The notes beneath the pieces were generated by a model, which was not told the origin of the DNA, did no database searches, and saw only the letters and a program-made list of their open reading frames with translations. From positions 3,881 to 67,880 of the forward strand of contig DBMM01000011.1 in assembly GCA_002298925.1 (NCBI GenBank): DNA of 64,000 nucleotides. The letters are read 5' to 3'. Position numbers and translations under genes: made by a program. The first letter of the stretch is position 1. Every line of letters begins with the position of its first letter. Below are positions 16,563 to 27,959 of this stretch, piece after piece. The stretch comes from Geobacter sp. UBA698. Lineage in GTDB: Bacteria; Desulfobacterota; Desulfuromonadia; Geobacterales; Pseudopelobacteraceae.

Positions 16563-16625
16563 ATTTACCCCTCTCCACGCTCTCCCTCCCTGGCATCTCC
16601 GCCAAAGCGTGCTACACTTTCCCGT

Positions 16626-18062
16626 ATGAGTCAGACCATCACCATCTCCCCGGTTTCGCGCATCGAAGGGCATGCCCGAATAACCATCCGGCTGGATGAT
16701 GCCGGCCAGGTGGCCGCTGCCCGCATGCATGTGCAGGAGTTCCGCGGCTTCGAGGCGTTTTGTGTCGGCCGGCCCTTCTGGGAAATGCCGGCCATCACCG
16801 CCCGCATCTGCGGCATATGTCCTGCCAGTCATGCCCTGGCGGCTGCCCTGGCAGGTGACGGCATCCTGGCTGTCGAACCTCCGCCGGCAGCCAAAAAGCT
16901 GCGCAGTCTGCTCTCCCTGGCTCAGCTTATTCTGAGCCACTCCCTGAGCTTCTTTCACCTCTCCGCACCGGACATTATCCTTGGCCTTGACAGCGATCCG
17001 GCCAGCCGCAACATCGTCGGTCTGGCCAATGGCTTTCCGGAAATGATCCGCAAAGGTGTTCGTCTGCGCCAGATCGGCCAGGAGATTGTCAGGCGGGTCG
17101 GCGGCGGCCAGCTGCACCCCGAGTTTGTCGTGGCGGGCGGCATGCGCGAGCCGCTCTCGGAGGAGGGGCGTAAAGCCATCGCAGCGCTGTTGCCCGAGGC
17201 GCTGGGGCTGGTGCGCTTTGCCCTGGATGTCTGGCACGACCACCGCGACCGTTTCCTGGTGGAGATGGGCGCCTGCGGCGATTTCCCCAGTCTGTTCCTG
17301 GGGCTGGTGGCTACGGACGGTTTTCTCGATCATACCTGCGGAGCTCTGCGGTTTGTTGATGCGGCGGGAGCTGTGCAGCGGGAGCTGGCGCCGGAGGCGT
17401 ATCAGCAGGCGATCCGCGAAAGCCTGCCGATCGACAGCTACATGAAGCCGACGGAGTACCGCCAGGACGACTCCGCTCCCCTGGAAGGAGGGGGGGCTGT
17501 CGGTCTCTATCGGGTCGGTCCCCTGGCCCGGCTGAATGTGGCCTCCTATCGTGATGCGCCCCTGGCCAGCCATGAGCGTGAAGTGCTGCTGAACGGCCGT
17601 CCGACATGCTGTGACAGCCTGAATTATCATCACGCCCGGCTGATCGAGATGCTCTACAGCGTGGAGCGGATGGTGGCCCTGCTGGATGATCCCGGCATCT
17701 GCGACAGCCGGGTGCTGGCCCGGGCCGGGGTCAATAGTCCGGAAGGGGTCGGCGTGACCGAAGCACCGCGCGGCACCCTGATCCATCACTACCGGGTAGA
17801 CCGAAACGGCCTGCTGACCGGTGTCAACCTGGTGGTGGCCACCGGACATAACAGCCGCGCCATGGACCGCACCATCACCGCCATAGCCCGCCACCACCTG
17901 CAGGGCAGCACTCTGAGCGAGGGGCTGCTTAACCGGGTCGAGCACGGCATCCGTCTCTACGACCCCTGTCTCTCCTGCGCCACCCACACCCAAGGTCGCC
18001 TGGGTGTGCTGATCGAACTGCGCGCTCCGGACGGGAAGCTGCTGGACAGTTCCCTGCGGTAA
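16626..18062 (+). CDS. Group 3 NiFe-hydrogenase large subunit (MvhA/HoxH-like), orphan
   Basis: 478 residues. The NiFe-binding motifs are intact: RICGICPASH (Cys62, Cys65) and DPCLSCATH (Cys448, Cys451), with a 24-residue tail after His454 that maturation proteases remove in this family. The opening ISPVSRIEGHARI is also typical. These features fit group 3 (F420-non-reducing Mvh or NAD-linked Hox). No small subunit, diaphorase or maturation gene is nearby; instead it lies between gltX and uvrB, 15 bases before uvrB. No clear ribosome site precedes the ATG. The small subunit must be elsewhere. Confidence 0.9.
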   Translation: MSQTITISPVSRIEGHARITIRLDDAGQVAAARMHVQEFRGFEAFCVGRPFWEMPAITARICGICPASHALAAALAGDGILAVEPPPAAKKLRSLLSLAQLILSHSLSFFHLSAPDIILGLDSDPASRNIVGLANGFPEMIRKGVRLRQIGQEIVRRVGGGQLHPEFVVAGGMREPLSEEGRKAIAALLPEALGLVRFALDVWHDHRDRFLVEMGACGDFPSLFLGLVATDGFLDHTCGALRFVDAAGAVQRELAPEAYQQAIRESLPIDSYMKPTEYRQDDSAPLEGGGAVGLYRVGPLARLNVASYRDAPLASHEREVLLNGRPTCCDSLNYHHARLIEMLYSVERMVALLDDPGICDSRVLARAGVNSPEGVGVTEAPRGTLIHHYRVDRNGLLTGVNLVVATGHNSRAMDRTITAIARHHLQGSTLSEGLLNRVEHGIRLYDPCLSCATHTQGRLGVLIELRAPDGKLLDSSLR

Positions 18063-18077
18063 GTTTAAACTATCCAA

Positions 18078-20099
18078 ATGACTTTCGAACAATCACCGTT
18101 CATTCTCGCCAGCGACTACACCCCCCGCGGCGACCAGCCCCAGGCCATCGAAGAACTGGTGGCCGGCATCCGGCGCGGCGACAAGCACCAGGTGCTTTTG
18201 GGGGTGACCGGCTCCGGCAAGACCTTCACCGTGGCCAACGTCATCGCTCAAACCGGGCGGCCGGCCCTGGTGCTGGCCCCCAACAAGACCCTGGCGGCCC
18301 AGCTCTACGGCGAATTCAAGGAACTCTTCCCGGACAACGCCGTGGAGTTCTTCGTCTCCTACTACGACTATTACCAGCCGGAAGCCTATATCCCCACCAG
18401 CGACACCTTTATCGAAAAAGATTCCGCCATCAACGACGAAATCGACAAGATGCGCCACTCGGCCACCCGCAGCCTGCTGACCAGGCGGGACGTGATCATC
18501 GTGGCCTCGGTTTCCTGCATCTACGGTATCGGCTCGCCCGAGGCCTATGCCAGCCTGCATATCTTCTTCCACCAGGGGGAGGAGTACGGCCGGGACACTC
18601 TGCTGAAAAAGCTGGTGGAGATCCAGTACGAGCGCAATGACATGGATTTTCACCGCGGCACTTTCCGGGTGCGGGGGGATGTGGTCGAGGTCTTTCCGGC
18701 CTATGATGACGACAAGGCCCTCCGGATCGAATTCTTCGGCGACGAGATCGAGGCCATCAGCGAGATCGACCCCCTGCGGGGCGTCGTGCTGCACAAACTC
18801 GCCAAGTGCGCCATTTATCCGGCCTCCCACTATGTTTCCAGCCGCGAGACCCTGGAGATGGCCGTGGAGAAGATCCGGGTGGATCTGGGGGAGCGCATCA
18901 GTTATTTCCGCGAGCAGAACATGCTGCTGGAGGCCCAGCGCATCGAGCAGCGCACCTTCTTCGACATCGAGATGATGGAGGAGATGGGCTTCTGTCAGGG
19001 GATCGAGAACTATTCGCGCTACTTTGACGGCCGCCGGCCGGGCGAGCCCCCCTATACCCTGATCGATTATTTCCCCAAGGACTTCATGCTGTACGTGGAC
19101 GAGTCCCACATCAGCGTCTCCCAGGTGGGGGGCATGTACCGCGGCGACCGCTCGCGCAAGGAGACCCTGGTGAACTACGGTTTCCGTCTGCCGGCCGCCC
19201 TGGACAACCGACCGCTCAACTTTCAGGAGTTCGAGGCCCGTATCAATCAGGTCGTGTATGTGTCGGCCACCCCGGCCGACTACGAGTTGGAGAAAAGCGG
19301 CGGAGTAGTGGTGGAGCAGGTTATCCGCCCCACCGGTCTGCTGGATCCGCTGATCGAGGTGCGTCCGGCGACCGGCCGGGTCGGTCAGGTGGATGACCTG
19401 CTCCACGAAGTTCGTCTGACAGTCGCCAAAGGCGAACGGGTGCTGGTGACCACCCTGACCAAGCGTATGGCCGAGGAGCTGACCAACTATTATCGCGAAC
19501 TGGGGGTGCGGATCAGGTACCTGCATTCGGACATCGACACCATTGAACGGATGCAGATCCTGCGCGACCTGCGGCTGGGGGAGTTCGATGTGCTGGTGGG
19601 CATCAACCTGCTGCGGGAGGGACTGGACCTGCCGGAGGTGTCACTGGTGGCCATCCTGGATGCGGACAAGGAGGGTTTCCTGCGCTCGCAGCGCTCCTTG
19701 ATCCAGACCTGCGGCCGCGCTGCCCGCAACATCAACGGCCGGGTGCTGATGTACGCCGACCAGGTGACCCGCTCCATGCAGGCCTGTCTCGATGAGACCT
19801 TGCGTCGGCGGGCCAAGCAGCTGGCCTACAACCAGGAACATGGCATCACCCCGGAAACGGTCAAGAAGAGCATGCGCACCATTCTCGGTTCCATCGAGGA
19901 ACAGGACTACTACACCCCGCCTGGCGGCGCAGTGGCCGAAGCGAGCGAGGAATACCTCTCGCCCCGGGAAATCCCCAAGCTGGTCAAGAAGCTGCGCAAG
20001 GAGATGCTGGCGTCGGCCAAGTCTCTGGATTTCGAGCGGGCGGCGGAGCTGCGGGACAGGGTCAAAAAACTGGAAGCGATGGAACTGGCGTTGCGCTGA
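18078..20099 (+). CDS. uvrB: Excinuclease ABC subunit B
   Basis: 673 residues. Walker A GVTGSGKTFT near residue 39, beta-hairpin region YYDYYQPEAY near 93, helicase motifs DESHIS and GRAARN, and a C-terminal UVR (UvrC-binding) domain with LRKEMLASAKSLDFERAAELR. It loads DNA damage for nucleotide excision repair. It may be co-transcribed with the hydrogenase gene 15 bases upstream, an odd pairing. A bidirectional terminator follows. Confidence 0.97.
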   Translation: MTFEQSPFILASDYTPRGDQPQAIEELVAGIRRGDKHQVLLGVTGSGKTFTVANVIAQTGRPALVLAPNKTLAAQLYGEFKELFPDNAVEFFVSYYDYYQPEAYIPTSDTFIEKDSAINDEIDKMRHSATRSLLTRRDVIIVASVSCIYGIGSPEAYASLHIFFHQGEEYGRDTLLKKLVEIQYERNDMDFHRGTFRVRGDVVEVFPAYDDDKALRIEFFGDEIEAISEIDPLRGVVLHKLAKCAIYPASHYVSSRETLEMAVEKIRVDLGERISYFREQNMLLEAQRIEQRTFFDIEMMEEMGFCQGIENYSRYFDGRRPGEPPYTLIDYFPKDFMLYVDESHISVSQVGGMYRGDRSRKETLVNYGFRLPAALDNRPLNFQEFEARINQVVYVSATPADYELEKSGGVVVEQVIRPTGLLDPLIEVRPATGRVGQVDDLLHEVRLTVAKGERVLVTTLTKRMAEELTNYYRELGVRIRYLHSDIDTIERMQILRDLRLGEFDVLVGINLLREGLDLPEVSLVAILDADKEGFLRSQRSLIQTCGRAARNINGRVLMYADQVTRSMQACLDETLRRRAKQLAYNQEHGITPETVKKSMRTILGSIEEQDYYTPPGGAVAEASEEYLSPREIPKLVKKLRKEMLASAKSLDFERAAELRDRVKKLEAMELALR

Positions 20100-20119
20100 T
20101 AGCAACCAGCATAGATAAA

Positions 20120-20153
20120 AAAGAGGGGCAACGCTTTGGCGCTGCCCCTCTTT
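20120..20153. terminator. Bidirectional terminator between uvrB and cytochrome c7
   Basis: AAAGAGGGGCA pairs with TGCCCCTCTTT around a 12-base loop, with A-rich sequence on the left and the cytochrome stop on the right. Confidence 0.85.
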
Positions 20154-20178
20154 GGCGATTACGGCTATTGGAGCCGAA

Positions 20179-20451
20179 TTACTTCTTGTGGCAGTCTTTG
20201 CAGGAGGTAGGTCCTTTTTTCATTTCGGTGTGACAGCCTTTGCAGGTCTTGTGAGCCCAGTCCTTGCCCAGCTCGGCGATCTTGCCGGGACCCTTCTCAT
20301 GGCACTTCTTGCAGTCTTTCAGCATTTCCTGGTGCTTCTTGTGGGGGAAGGCGACCTTGCCCATGGAAGCGGGCAGTTCGATGATGTCCGCGGCGAATGC
20401 GGTACCGGCGAAAGCGGTCAGGGCAAACATGGTGATGATGGTCTTTTTCAT
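20179..20451 (-). CDS. PpcA-like periplasmic triheme cytochrome c7
   Basis: 90 residues: a signal peptide cut after AFA|ADII, then a 70-residue mature protein with three CxxCH heme sites (CKKCH, CKGCH, CKDCH) and extra histidines (FPHKKH, WAHKTC) as second heme ligands. This is the layout of the PpcA family of Geobacter, which ferries electrons across the periplasm to the outer membrane. GAAGGAGAAAC precedes the ATG. Upstream a TATAAA box (minus strand of 20493-20498) is visible, and a TTGGCACGA run that resembles a sigma-54 -24 element without a proper -12. Confidence 0.93.
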   Translation of the reverse strand: MKKTIITMFALTAFAGTAFAADIIELPASMGKVAFPHKKHQEMLKDCKKCHEKGPGKIAELGKDWAHKTCKGCHTEMKKGPTSCKDCHKK

Positions 20452-20719
20452 GGTTCGTTTCTCCTTCGGGTTTGTTGTTTCAAAACTGCTGTTTTATAGC
20501 ATACATTTGTCGTGCCAAGCAATTGATGATTGGTAATCGCCTTGAATCAAACAGTTTTTGCCCGCTGCCGATATGCCGGGATGGATGCTTTTGCCCTATT
20601 TGCGGTAGTCCATGGTTCTTTTGCGTTATGATCTGGACGGCTTTAGGCTTGCCATCCGGCCGGCTATGTGTAAAATTCACCATTCGCAGAATTAATCGTC
20701 AAGGGAGGATGCAACCGGC

Positions 20720-21160
20720 ATGAAACAACTCAGAAACAGAGGCGGTTTTACGTTAATCGAGATCATGGTGGTGGTCGTCATTCTGGCGCTGCTGGCGGCG
20801 CTGGTCGGTCCCAAGCTGATGGGACGCACCGACGATGCCAAGATAACCGACGCCAGGGTGCAGATCAAAAATTTCGAAACCGCACTCAAGCTGTATAAAC
20901 TGGATAACGGCGTCTACCCCAGCACCGAGCAGGGTCTGAGTGCCCTGGTGGCAAAGCCGACCGTCGGCGTGATCCCCAAAGCGTACAAGGAAGAGGGCTA
21001 CCTGGAGAGCAAAAAGGTGCCCAAAGACCCCTGGGGCAACGATTACATCTATGTCTCTCCCGGCGAGCACGGCGATTATGACCTGTCATCATTGGGCGCC
21101 GACGGTGCCAAGGGGGGCGAAGGCAAGAATGCCGATATCACCAGTTGGGATACGAAGTAG
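20720..21160 (+). CDS. gspG: Type II secretion major pseudopilin GspG
   Basis: 146 residues. The prepilin leader ends RGG|FTLIEIMVVVVILALLA, with Glu5 of the mature protein; the body has the GspG pattern (YKLDNGVYPSTEQGL, PKDPWGNDYIY, LGADG.. near the end, a calcium site). It builds the pseudopilus of a type II secretion system. It stands alone; no other gsp gene is nearby. A possible promoter TTGCCA-16-TAAAAT lies at 20649-20676. Confidence 0.92.
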   Translation: MKQLRNRGGFTLIEIMVVVVILALLAALVGPKLMGRTDDAKITDARVQIKNFETALKLYKLDNGVYPSTEQGLSALVAKPTVGVIPKAYKEEGYLESKKVPKDPWGNDYIYVSPGEHGDYDLSSLGADGAKGGEGKNADITSWDTK

Positions 21161-21310
21161 CCGCTCTGTTGATTAACCCTCAATTTTCGACTCGGGTCGG
21201 GCGGGGAAGGGCGCCTGGACATGCTGGCCACCCCCCGCCTGAGTTCCTTTTCAGCATACCTTGACCCTCCACCAGGCAACGTCCAGTCAGATAAAACTGT
21301 CATAAAGAGG

Positions 21311-21338
21311 TTGTAATTTTTCATTTCTGCGTTATAGT
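21311..21338 (+). promoter_or_regulatory. Possible promoter of ppdK
   Basis: TTGTAA, 16 bases, TATAGT, about 95 bases before the ppdK ATG in an AT-rich region. The -35 is a poor match. Confidence 0.35.
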
Positions 21339-21432
21339 GACAAATCTCTAACATGTTATTTTTATTATGAATAAAAGTTTTTAGGCCGTTTAAATACTTA
21401 AATCTTTATCATCAGTGAGGAGGTTTCGTACC

Positions 21433-24090
<2,658 letters not shown>

Positions 24091-24109
24091 GGCCGGCGGC
24101 AGCTTAACG

Positions 24110-24146
24110 AAAAAAGGATGGGCCGGTTACGGTCCATCCTTTTTTT
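24110..24146. terminator. Terminator between ppdK and amrA
   Basis: AAAAAAGGATGG pairs with CCATCCTTTTTTT around GCCGGTTACGGT; works for ppdK and, from its A run, for the gene on the other strand. Confidence 0.92.
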
Positions 24147-24170
24147 GTGTTTCCTGGAAAAATAACGCTC

Positions 24171-24722
24171 CTATTTCTCCCCGAAAACCTGGGCACTGAA
24201 GATGTAGATGTCGCAGTCGTTCTGCCAGGCATTCTCCGGCAGCCCGGCCTTGAGGCAGGTGTGTTTCAGGAAGGTGTCCCGGTCCCAGCCGTATTCCGTG
24301 GCGACTTGGGGCAGCAGCACGCCGTGGTAGGTGTTTTTGATGATGTAGAGACCATGGGTGCCGACCTTGATCTCGCTGATCGCCGCGATCTTTTTCAGCG
24401 GAGACAGCACCGATATCTCCAGGCTGAACTTGTCGAGCTCGTCGGGCTTCATGGGGTAGAAACGGGGATCCTGGGTGGCGGCGGCGATGGCCATCTCCTG
24501 CACCAGCCGGTAGAGCGGCTTGTCGGAAATGAAATTGCCGATGCAGCCCCGCAGCTGCCCCTTCTGCTTGATGGTGACGAAACAGCCATTCTGCCTGAGC
24601 AGTCCTGGGGAAACCGGTTCAAAGGCCGCTATCTTTCCGCTGGCAACGTACAGGGAAACGGTCTGGCGGGCGATCTTGAGCAGTTCCTTCTGTTCCGGTT
24701 TTGTCAGCTGCTGTTCGGCCAT
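24171..24722 (-). CDS. amrA: AmmeMemoRadiSam system protein A (AMMECR1 family)
   Basis: 183 residues of the AMMECR1 domain, with the hallmark GQLRGCIGNF near residue 75 and ISVLSPLKKI near 125. Strong ribosome site AAGGAGG. The family usually pairs with AmmeMemoRadiSam B and a radical SAM protein, neither of which is adjacent. Biochemical role is not established from sequence. It is 45 bases downstream of def on the same strand, probably the same operon. Confidence 0.88.
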   Translation of the reverse strand: MAEQQLTKPEQKELLKIARQTVSLYVASGKIAAFEPVSPGLLRQNGCFVTIKQKGQLRGCIGNFISDKPLYRLVQEMAIAAATQDPRFYPMKPDELDKFSLEISVLSPLKKIAAISEIKVGTHGLYIIKNTYHGVLLPQVATEYGWDRDTFLKHTCLKAGLPENAWQNDCDIYIFSAQVFGEK

Positions 24723-24767
24723 GCTTCTGCCTCCTTTGGAAATCAGAACGCTATCGGATTAAACATC

Positions 24768-25274
24768 CTAACGGTAGTTCTTTCTCCGGAAAAGCCCGGT
24801 CTTGACGCTCACGATCCTGTCCAGAAAGAGCATGCCGTCCAGATGGTCGATCTCATGCTGGATGGCCACCGCCTCGAAACCGCTGGCGGTTATGACGCGA
24901 TTAGTTCCGTCAGGCTCCACGAAGCTGACCGTGATTTCGGTGGCCCGGTCCACGTCACCGGTATAGTCGGGAACGCTCATGCACCCCTCGCGCATGGTGG
25001 CGCAACCACTGCGCGCTAGTATTTCAGGATTGATCATGGTCAGCAGGCCATGGTTGTTGTCTTTGCCGTGGCGGCTGGCGGAAACATCCACCACGCAGAC
25101 CCGCAGCGTAACGCCGATCTGGGGCGCGGCCACCCCTACCGAACCGGGACCGGCGCCCATGCTGTCCAGCAGGTCTTCAACCAGTGCCTGGATGATGCTG
25201 TCGATTGTCAGCACCGGGTTGCACATCTTTTTCAGCAGCGGGTGGGGATAGCGCAGGATAGTTTGAGTCGGCAT
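24768..25274 (-). CDS. def: Peptide deformylase (first copy)
   Basis: 168 residues with the three deformylase motifs: GVAAPQIGV, EGCMSVP and QHEIDHLDG, whose Cys and two His hold the metal and whose Glu is catalytic. It removes the formyl group from nascent proteins. A second deformylase is at 47424-47939 next to fmt; this one lies in an amrA/GcvR-like cluster and is diverged from it. Three bases separate it from the upstream ACT-domain gene, indicating a shared transcript. Confidence 0.93.
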   Translation of the reverse strand: MPTQTILRYPHPLLKKMCNPVLTIDSIIQALVEDLLDSMGAGPGSVGVAAPQIGVTLRVCVVDVSASRHGKDNNHGLLTMINPEILARSGCATMREGCMSVPDYTGDVDRATEITVSFVEPDGTNRVITASGFEAVAIQHEIDHLDGMLFLDRIVSVKTGLFRRKNYR

Positions 25275-25277
25275 ATG

Positions 25278-25838
25278 TCAGAGGGAAACCGGCGTTACAG
25301 TACGCACGCCGATCTCCACGTTCAACTCCTTCTTGAGGTTGTCCAGCAGACCTTCCACGCCTTCCGGGGTCTGGCCGGGAGGCAGGGCCGCCTCCAGCAT
25401 CATCACGTACACCGGCTGTTCCGGGGTGCCGATCAGCTTGGTGTTGAGATCGGTGATATTGACTTCCAGAGCGGCCAGTTCACGGGTTACGCGGTAGACG
25501 ATGCCGGGCTGGTCGGCACCGTAGACCGAGATCATGCAGATCTCCCCTTCGGTCTCCTGCCGCGTAATTTCATCGGCGTGCAGGGTGCGCACACCCAGTG
25601 ACATGCCCAGGCTGTCGCAGACGCCTTTCAGTTCCTCGTGCAGGTGCGTCTTGCTGAAGGGCTTGGCGTGGGAGACGATCAGAATCATGGCGAATTCGCC
25701 GGCCAGCATGGTGCAGCTGGAATCGGCGATGTTGCACCCCAGCCGGAACAGCACCTCGGCAATGCCGGCCACGATGCCGGTCCGGTCCTTGCCAACCACG
25801 GAAACGGCATAGTGCGCCGGTTCGTTTTGTTTTGTCAT
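25278..25838 (-). CDS. GcvR-like tandem ACT-domain protein
   Basis: 186 residues with two ACT domains (HYAVSVVGKDRTGIVAGIAE near 7-27; EICMISVYGADQPGIVYRVT near 95-115), the layout of the glycine cleavage repressor accessory protein GcvR. It probably binds an amino acid. Start at 25838 (MTKQNEPAHY) after GGGGGATT; a longer frame to 25877 lacks a ribosome site. First gene of a gcvR-like/def/amrA unit and divergent from the molybdopterin oxidoreductase. Confidence 0.82.
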   Translation of the reverse strand: MTKQNEPAHYAVSVVGKDRTGIVAGIAEVLFRLGCNIADSSCTMLAGEFAMILIVSHAKPFSKTHLHEELKGVCDSLGMSLGVRTLHADEITRQETEGEICMISVYGADQPGIVYRVTRELAALEVNITDLNTKLIGTPEQPVYVMMLEAALPPGQTPEGVEGLLDNLKKELNVEIGVRTVTPVSL

Positions 25839-25946
25839 GGGAATCCCCCAATAAATTGTTTGCAATCTGGTTAACACTATTCGAAATCATCTGCAAATGT
25901 TTTCTGAAATCGGGTATAGTCGAGATCTTAACGGAGGAACCAGATT

Positions 25947-27959
25947 ATGACCACAACCATCCATCGTTCCGTCTGCCCCTTTGACTGTCCCGATACCTGC
26001 GGCCTGCTGATTGAGGCGGAAAACGGCCGCGCCCTGCGGGTGTGCGGCGACCCGGATCATCCCATGACCGGGGGACTGCTCTGTACCAAGATGAACCATT
26101 ACGAGCGGAGCGTGCATTCTCCCCGCCGTTTAACCACGCCCCTGGCGCGCAGCGGCCCCAAGGGGTCCGGCCGGTTCGTCCAAATTACCTGGGATGAGGC
26201 CATCCAGCGCATCTGCTCACGCTGGAAGGAGCTGATTGCAGAGCATGGCGGCGAGTGTGTCCTGCCCTATTCCTATGCCGGCACCATGGGGCTGCTGCAG
26301 CGCAACAGCGGCCACCCCTTCTTCCACAAGCTGGGGGCATCGCGGCTGGAACGGACTATCTGTTCGCCTGCCAAGGATGCCGGCTGGAAGGCGGTCATGG
26401 GCGATACCCCCGGCATGGGGACCCTGGAAATGGCCGACAGCGATCTGGTGATCCTGTGGGGCATCAACGCCGCCGCCACCAGCATCCATGCCATGCGCGA
26501 CGCCCGCCAGGCCCGCCGCCACGGCGCCAGGCTGTGGGTGATCGACACCTACCGCACGCCCACGGCCGAAATGGCTGATCGGGTCTTTCTGGTCAAGCCG
26601 GGTGGGGACGGGGCCCTGGCGCTGGCCATGATGCATGTCATCGTGCGGGACGGGCTGGCTGACCACGCTTTCATCGCCGCCAACGTGCTCGGTTTCGAAG
26701 CCTTCCGTGATCGGGTCGTGCCGGACTGCACGCCGGAACAGATGGCCCCGCTCTGTGGCCTGGGGGCGACGGATATCGAGCGCCTGGCACGGGAGTATGC
26801 CCTGTCACGAGCGCCGTTCATCCGCCTGGGGAGCGGCTTGACCCGTTACGCCAACGGCGCCATGACCGTCCGGACCATTACCTGTCTGCCGGCCCTGACC
26901 GGAGCCTGGCAGCGCCCGGGGGGCGGTGTTTTCTGCGGCACGGCCACCGGGGCCGCCTTTCCGCTGGCACCCATCGTGCGGGAAGACTTCATGGAACAGC
27001 CCACCCGGCTGGTCAGCATGAACCAGCTGGGAGCGGCGCTCAATACCATCAACGACCCACCGGTCATGTCCCTCTACGTCTACCACTCCAACCCGGCTGC
27101 CATTGCTCCGGACCAAAATGCCGTCATCCGCGGACTGCTGCGGGATGATCTGTTCTGCGTGGTGCATGAACGCTTCCTGACCGACACCGCCCGCCATGCC
27201 GACATCGTCCTGCCGGCCACCTCTTCCCTGGAACATGCGGACCTGTACCGCTGCTACGGCGGCTACCACGCCCAGCTGAGCCGGGCCGTGATTCCGGCCG
27301 TAGGCCACTCCAAAAGCAACTGGGAGGTGTTCTCGCTGCTGGCGCGGGGCATGGGCTGGGATGAACCCTTTTTCCAGCTGACCTCCGAGGAGTTGATCGA
27401 GTTGCTGCTGGCTGAGGTCAATCCCTGGCGGACGGCTGAACTCAACGAGCGACTGCGGCGGGGCGAGCCGGTGCTGCTGACCCCCCCCACTGACCCGAAA
27501 CGGCAGTGGGGCACCGGCTCCGGAAAGATCGAAATCCTCAATCCGGCCGAGGTTGAGCCTTTGCCGCGCCTGCTGCCGACCCATGCCGAGACGGACGGCT
27601 TCACTCTGCGGCTGCAGCCGGCGGTCACCCCCCATGCGCTCAATTCGTCCTTCTACGAGCAGGATGACCTGCGGCAGCGCCAGACCTGCATGCTGCTGAT
27701 GATGAACCGGCTTGACGCGGAGCAACGGGGGCTGAAGGATGGCGGCCAGGTACTGGCCTTCAACCAGCTGGGCGAGGTAGGGTTTACCCTGAAGATTACC
27801 GATCGTGTGCCGGCCGGCACGGTGGTCACGGAAGGGGTCTGGTGGCGCGAGTTCATCCCCGGCGAGCGGGGGGTGAATGCGCTGACATCCCAGCGCCTGA
27901 CCGACGGCGGACGGGGCAGCACCTTGTATGATGTGGCGGTGGAGGTCAGGGGGGTATAG
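25947..27959 (+). CDS. Molybdopterin-dependent oxidoreductase (DMSO reductase superfamily)
   Basis: 670 residues. N-terminal [4Fe-4S] site CPFDCPDTC with the fourth Cys in GGLLCTKM, then the molybdopterin guanine dinucleotide-binding domains, with a C-terminal barrel (about 560-670). No twin-arginine signal, so cytoplasmic. The residue that would bind Mo is not clear; the cluster-proximal segment reads TICSPAKDAG. No partner iron-sulfur or membrane subunit is adjacent, so it belongs to the lone, uncharacterised class. ACGGAGG precedes the ATG. Its last 14 bases overlap the convergent glycosyltransferase gene. Confidence 0.88.
   Translation: MTTTIHRSVCPFDCPDTCGLLIEAENGRALRVCGDPDHPMTGGLLCTKMNHYERSVHSPRRLTTPLARSGPKGSGRFVQITWDEAIQRICSRWKELIAEHGGECVLPYSYAGTMGLLQRNSGHPFFHKLGASRLERTICSPAKDAGWKAVMGDTPGMGTLEMADSDLVILWGINAAATSIHAMRDARQARRHGARLWVIDTYRTPTAEMADRVFLVKPGGDGALALAMMHVIVRDGLADHAFIAANVLGFEAFRDRVVPDCTPEQMAPLCGLGATDIERLAREYALSRAPFIRLGSGLTRYANGAMTVRTITCLPALTGAWQRPGGGVFCGTATGAAFPLAPIVREDFMEQPTRLVSMNQLGAALNTINDPPVMSLYVYHSNPAAIAPDQNAVIRGLLRDDLFCVVHERFLTDTARHADIVLPATSSLEHADLYRCYGGYHAQLSRAVIPAVGHSKSNWEVFSLLARGMGWDEPFFQLTSEELIELLLAEVNPWRTAELNERLRRGEPVLLTPPTDPKRQWGTGSGKIEILNPAEVEPLPRLLPTHAETDGFTLRLQPAVTPHALNSSFYEQDDLRQRQTCMLLMMNRLDAEQRGLKDGGQVLAFNQLGEVGFTLKITDRVPAGTVVTEGVWWREFIPGERGVNALTSQRLTDGGRGSTLYDVAVEVRGV

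Noticed and set aside
16002..18092. Very long antisense open frame across hydrogenase and gltX (696 codons)
   Set aside because: Mirror of high-GC codon bias in the real genes; no ribosome site and no domain. The same holds for the antisense frames at 105-1016, 18093-19526 and 22762-23847.
20480..20520. Sigma-54 promoter for the cytochrome c7 (TTGGCACGA)
   Set aside because: The -24 half is good, but the -12 half reads ATGTA without the required GC; a sigma-70 TATAAA lies nearby.
25947..27959. Selenocysteine in the molybdopterin oxidoreductase
   Set aside because: No in-frame TGA; the Mo-ligand region has a Cys/Ser/Lys segment but no UGA.
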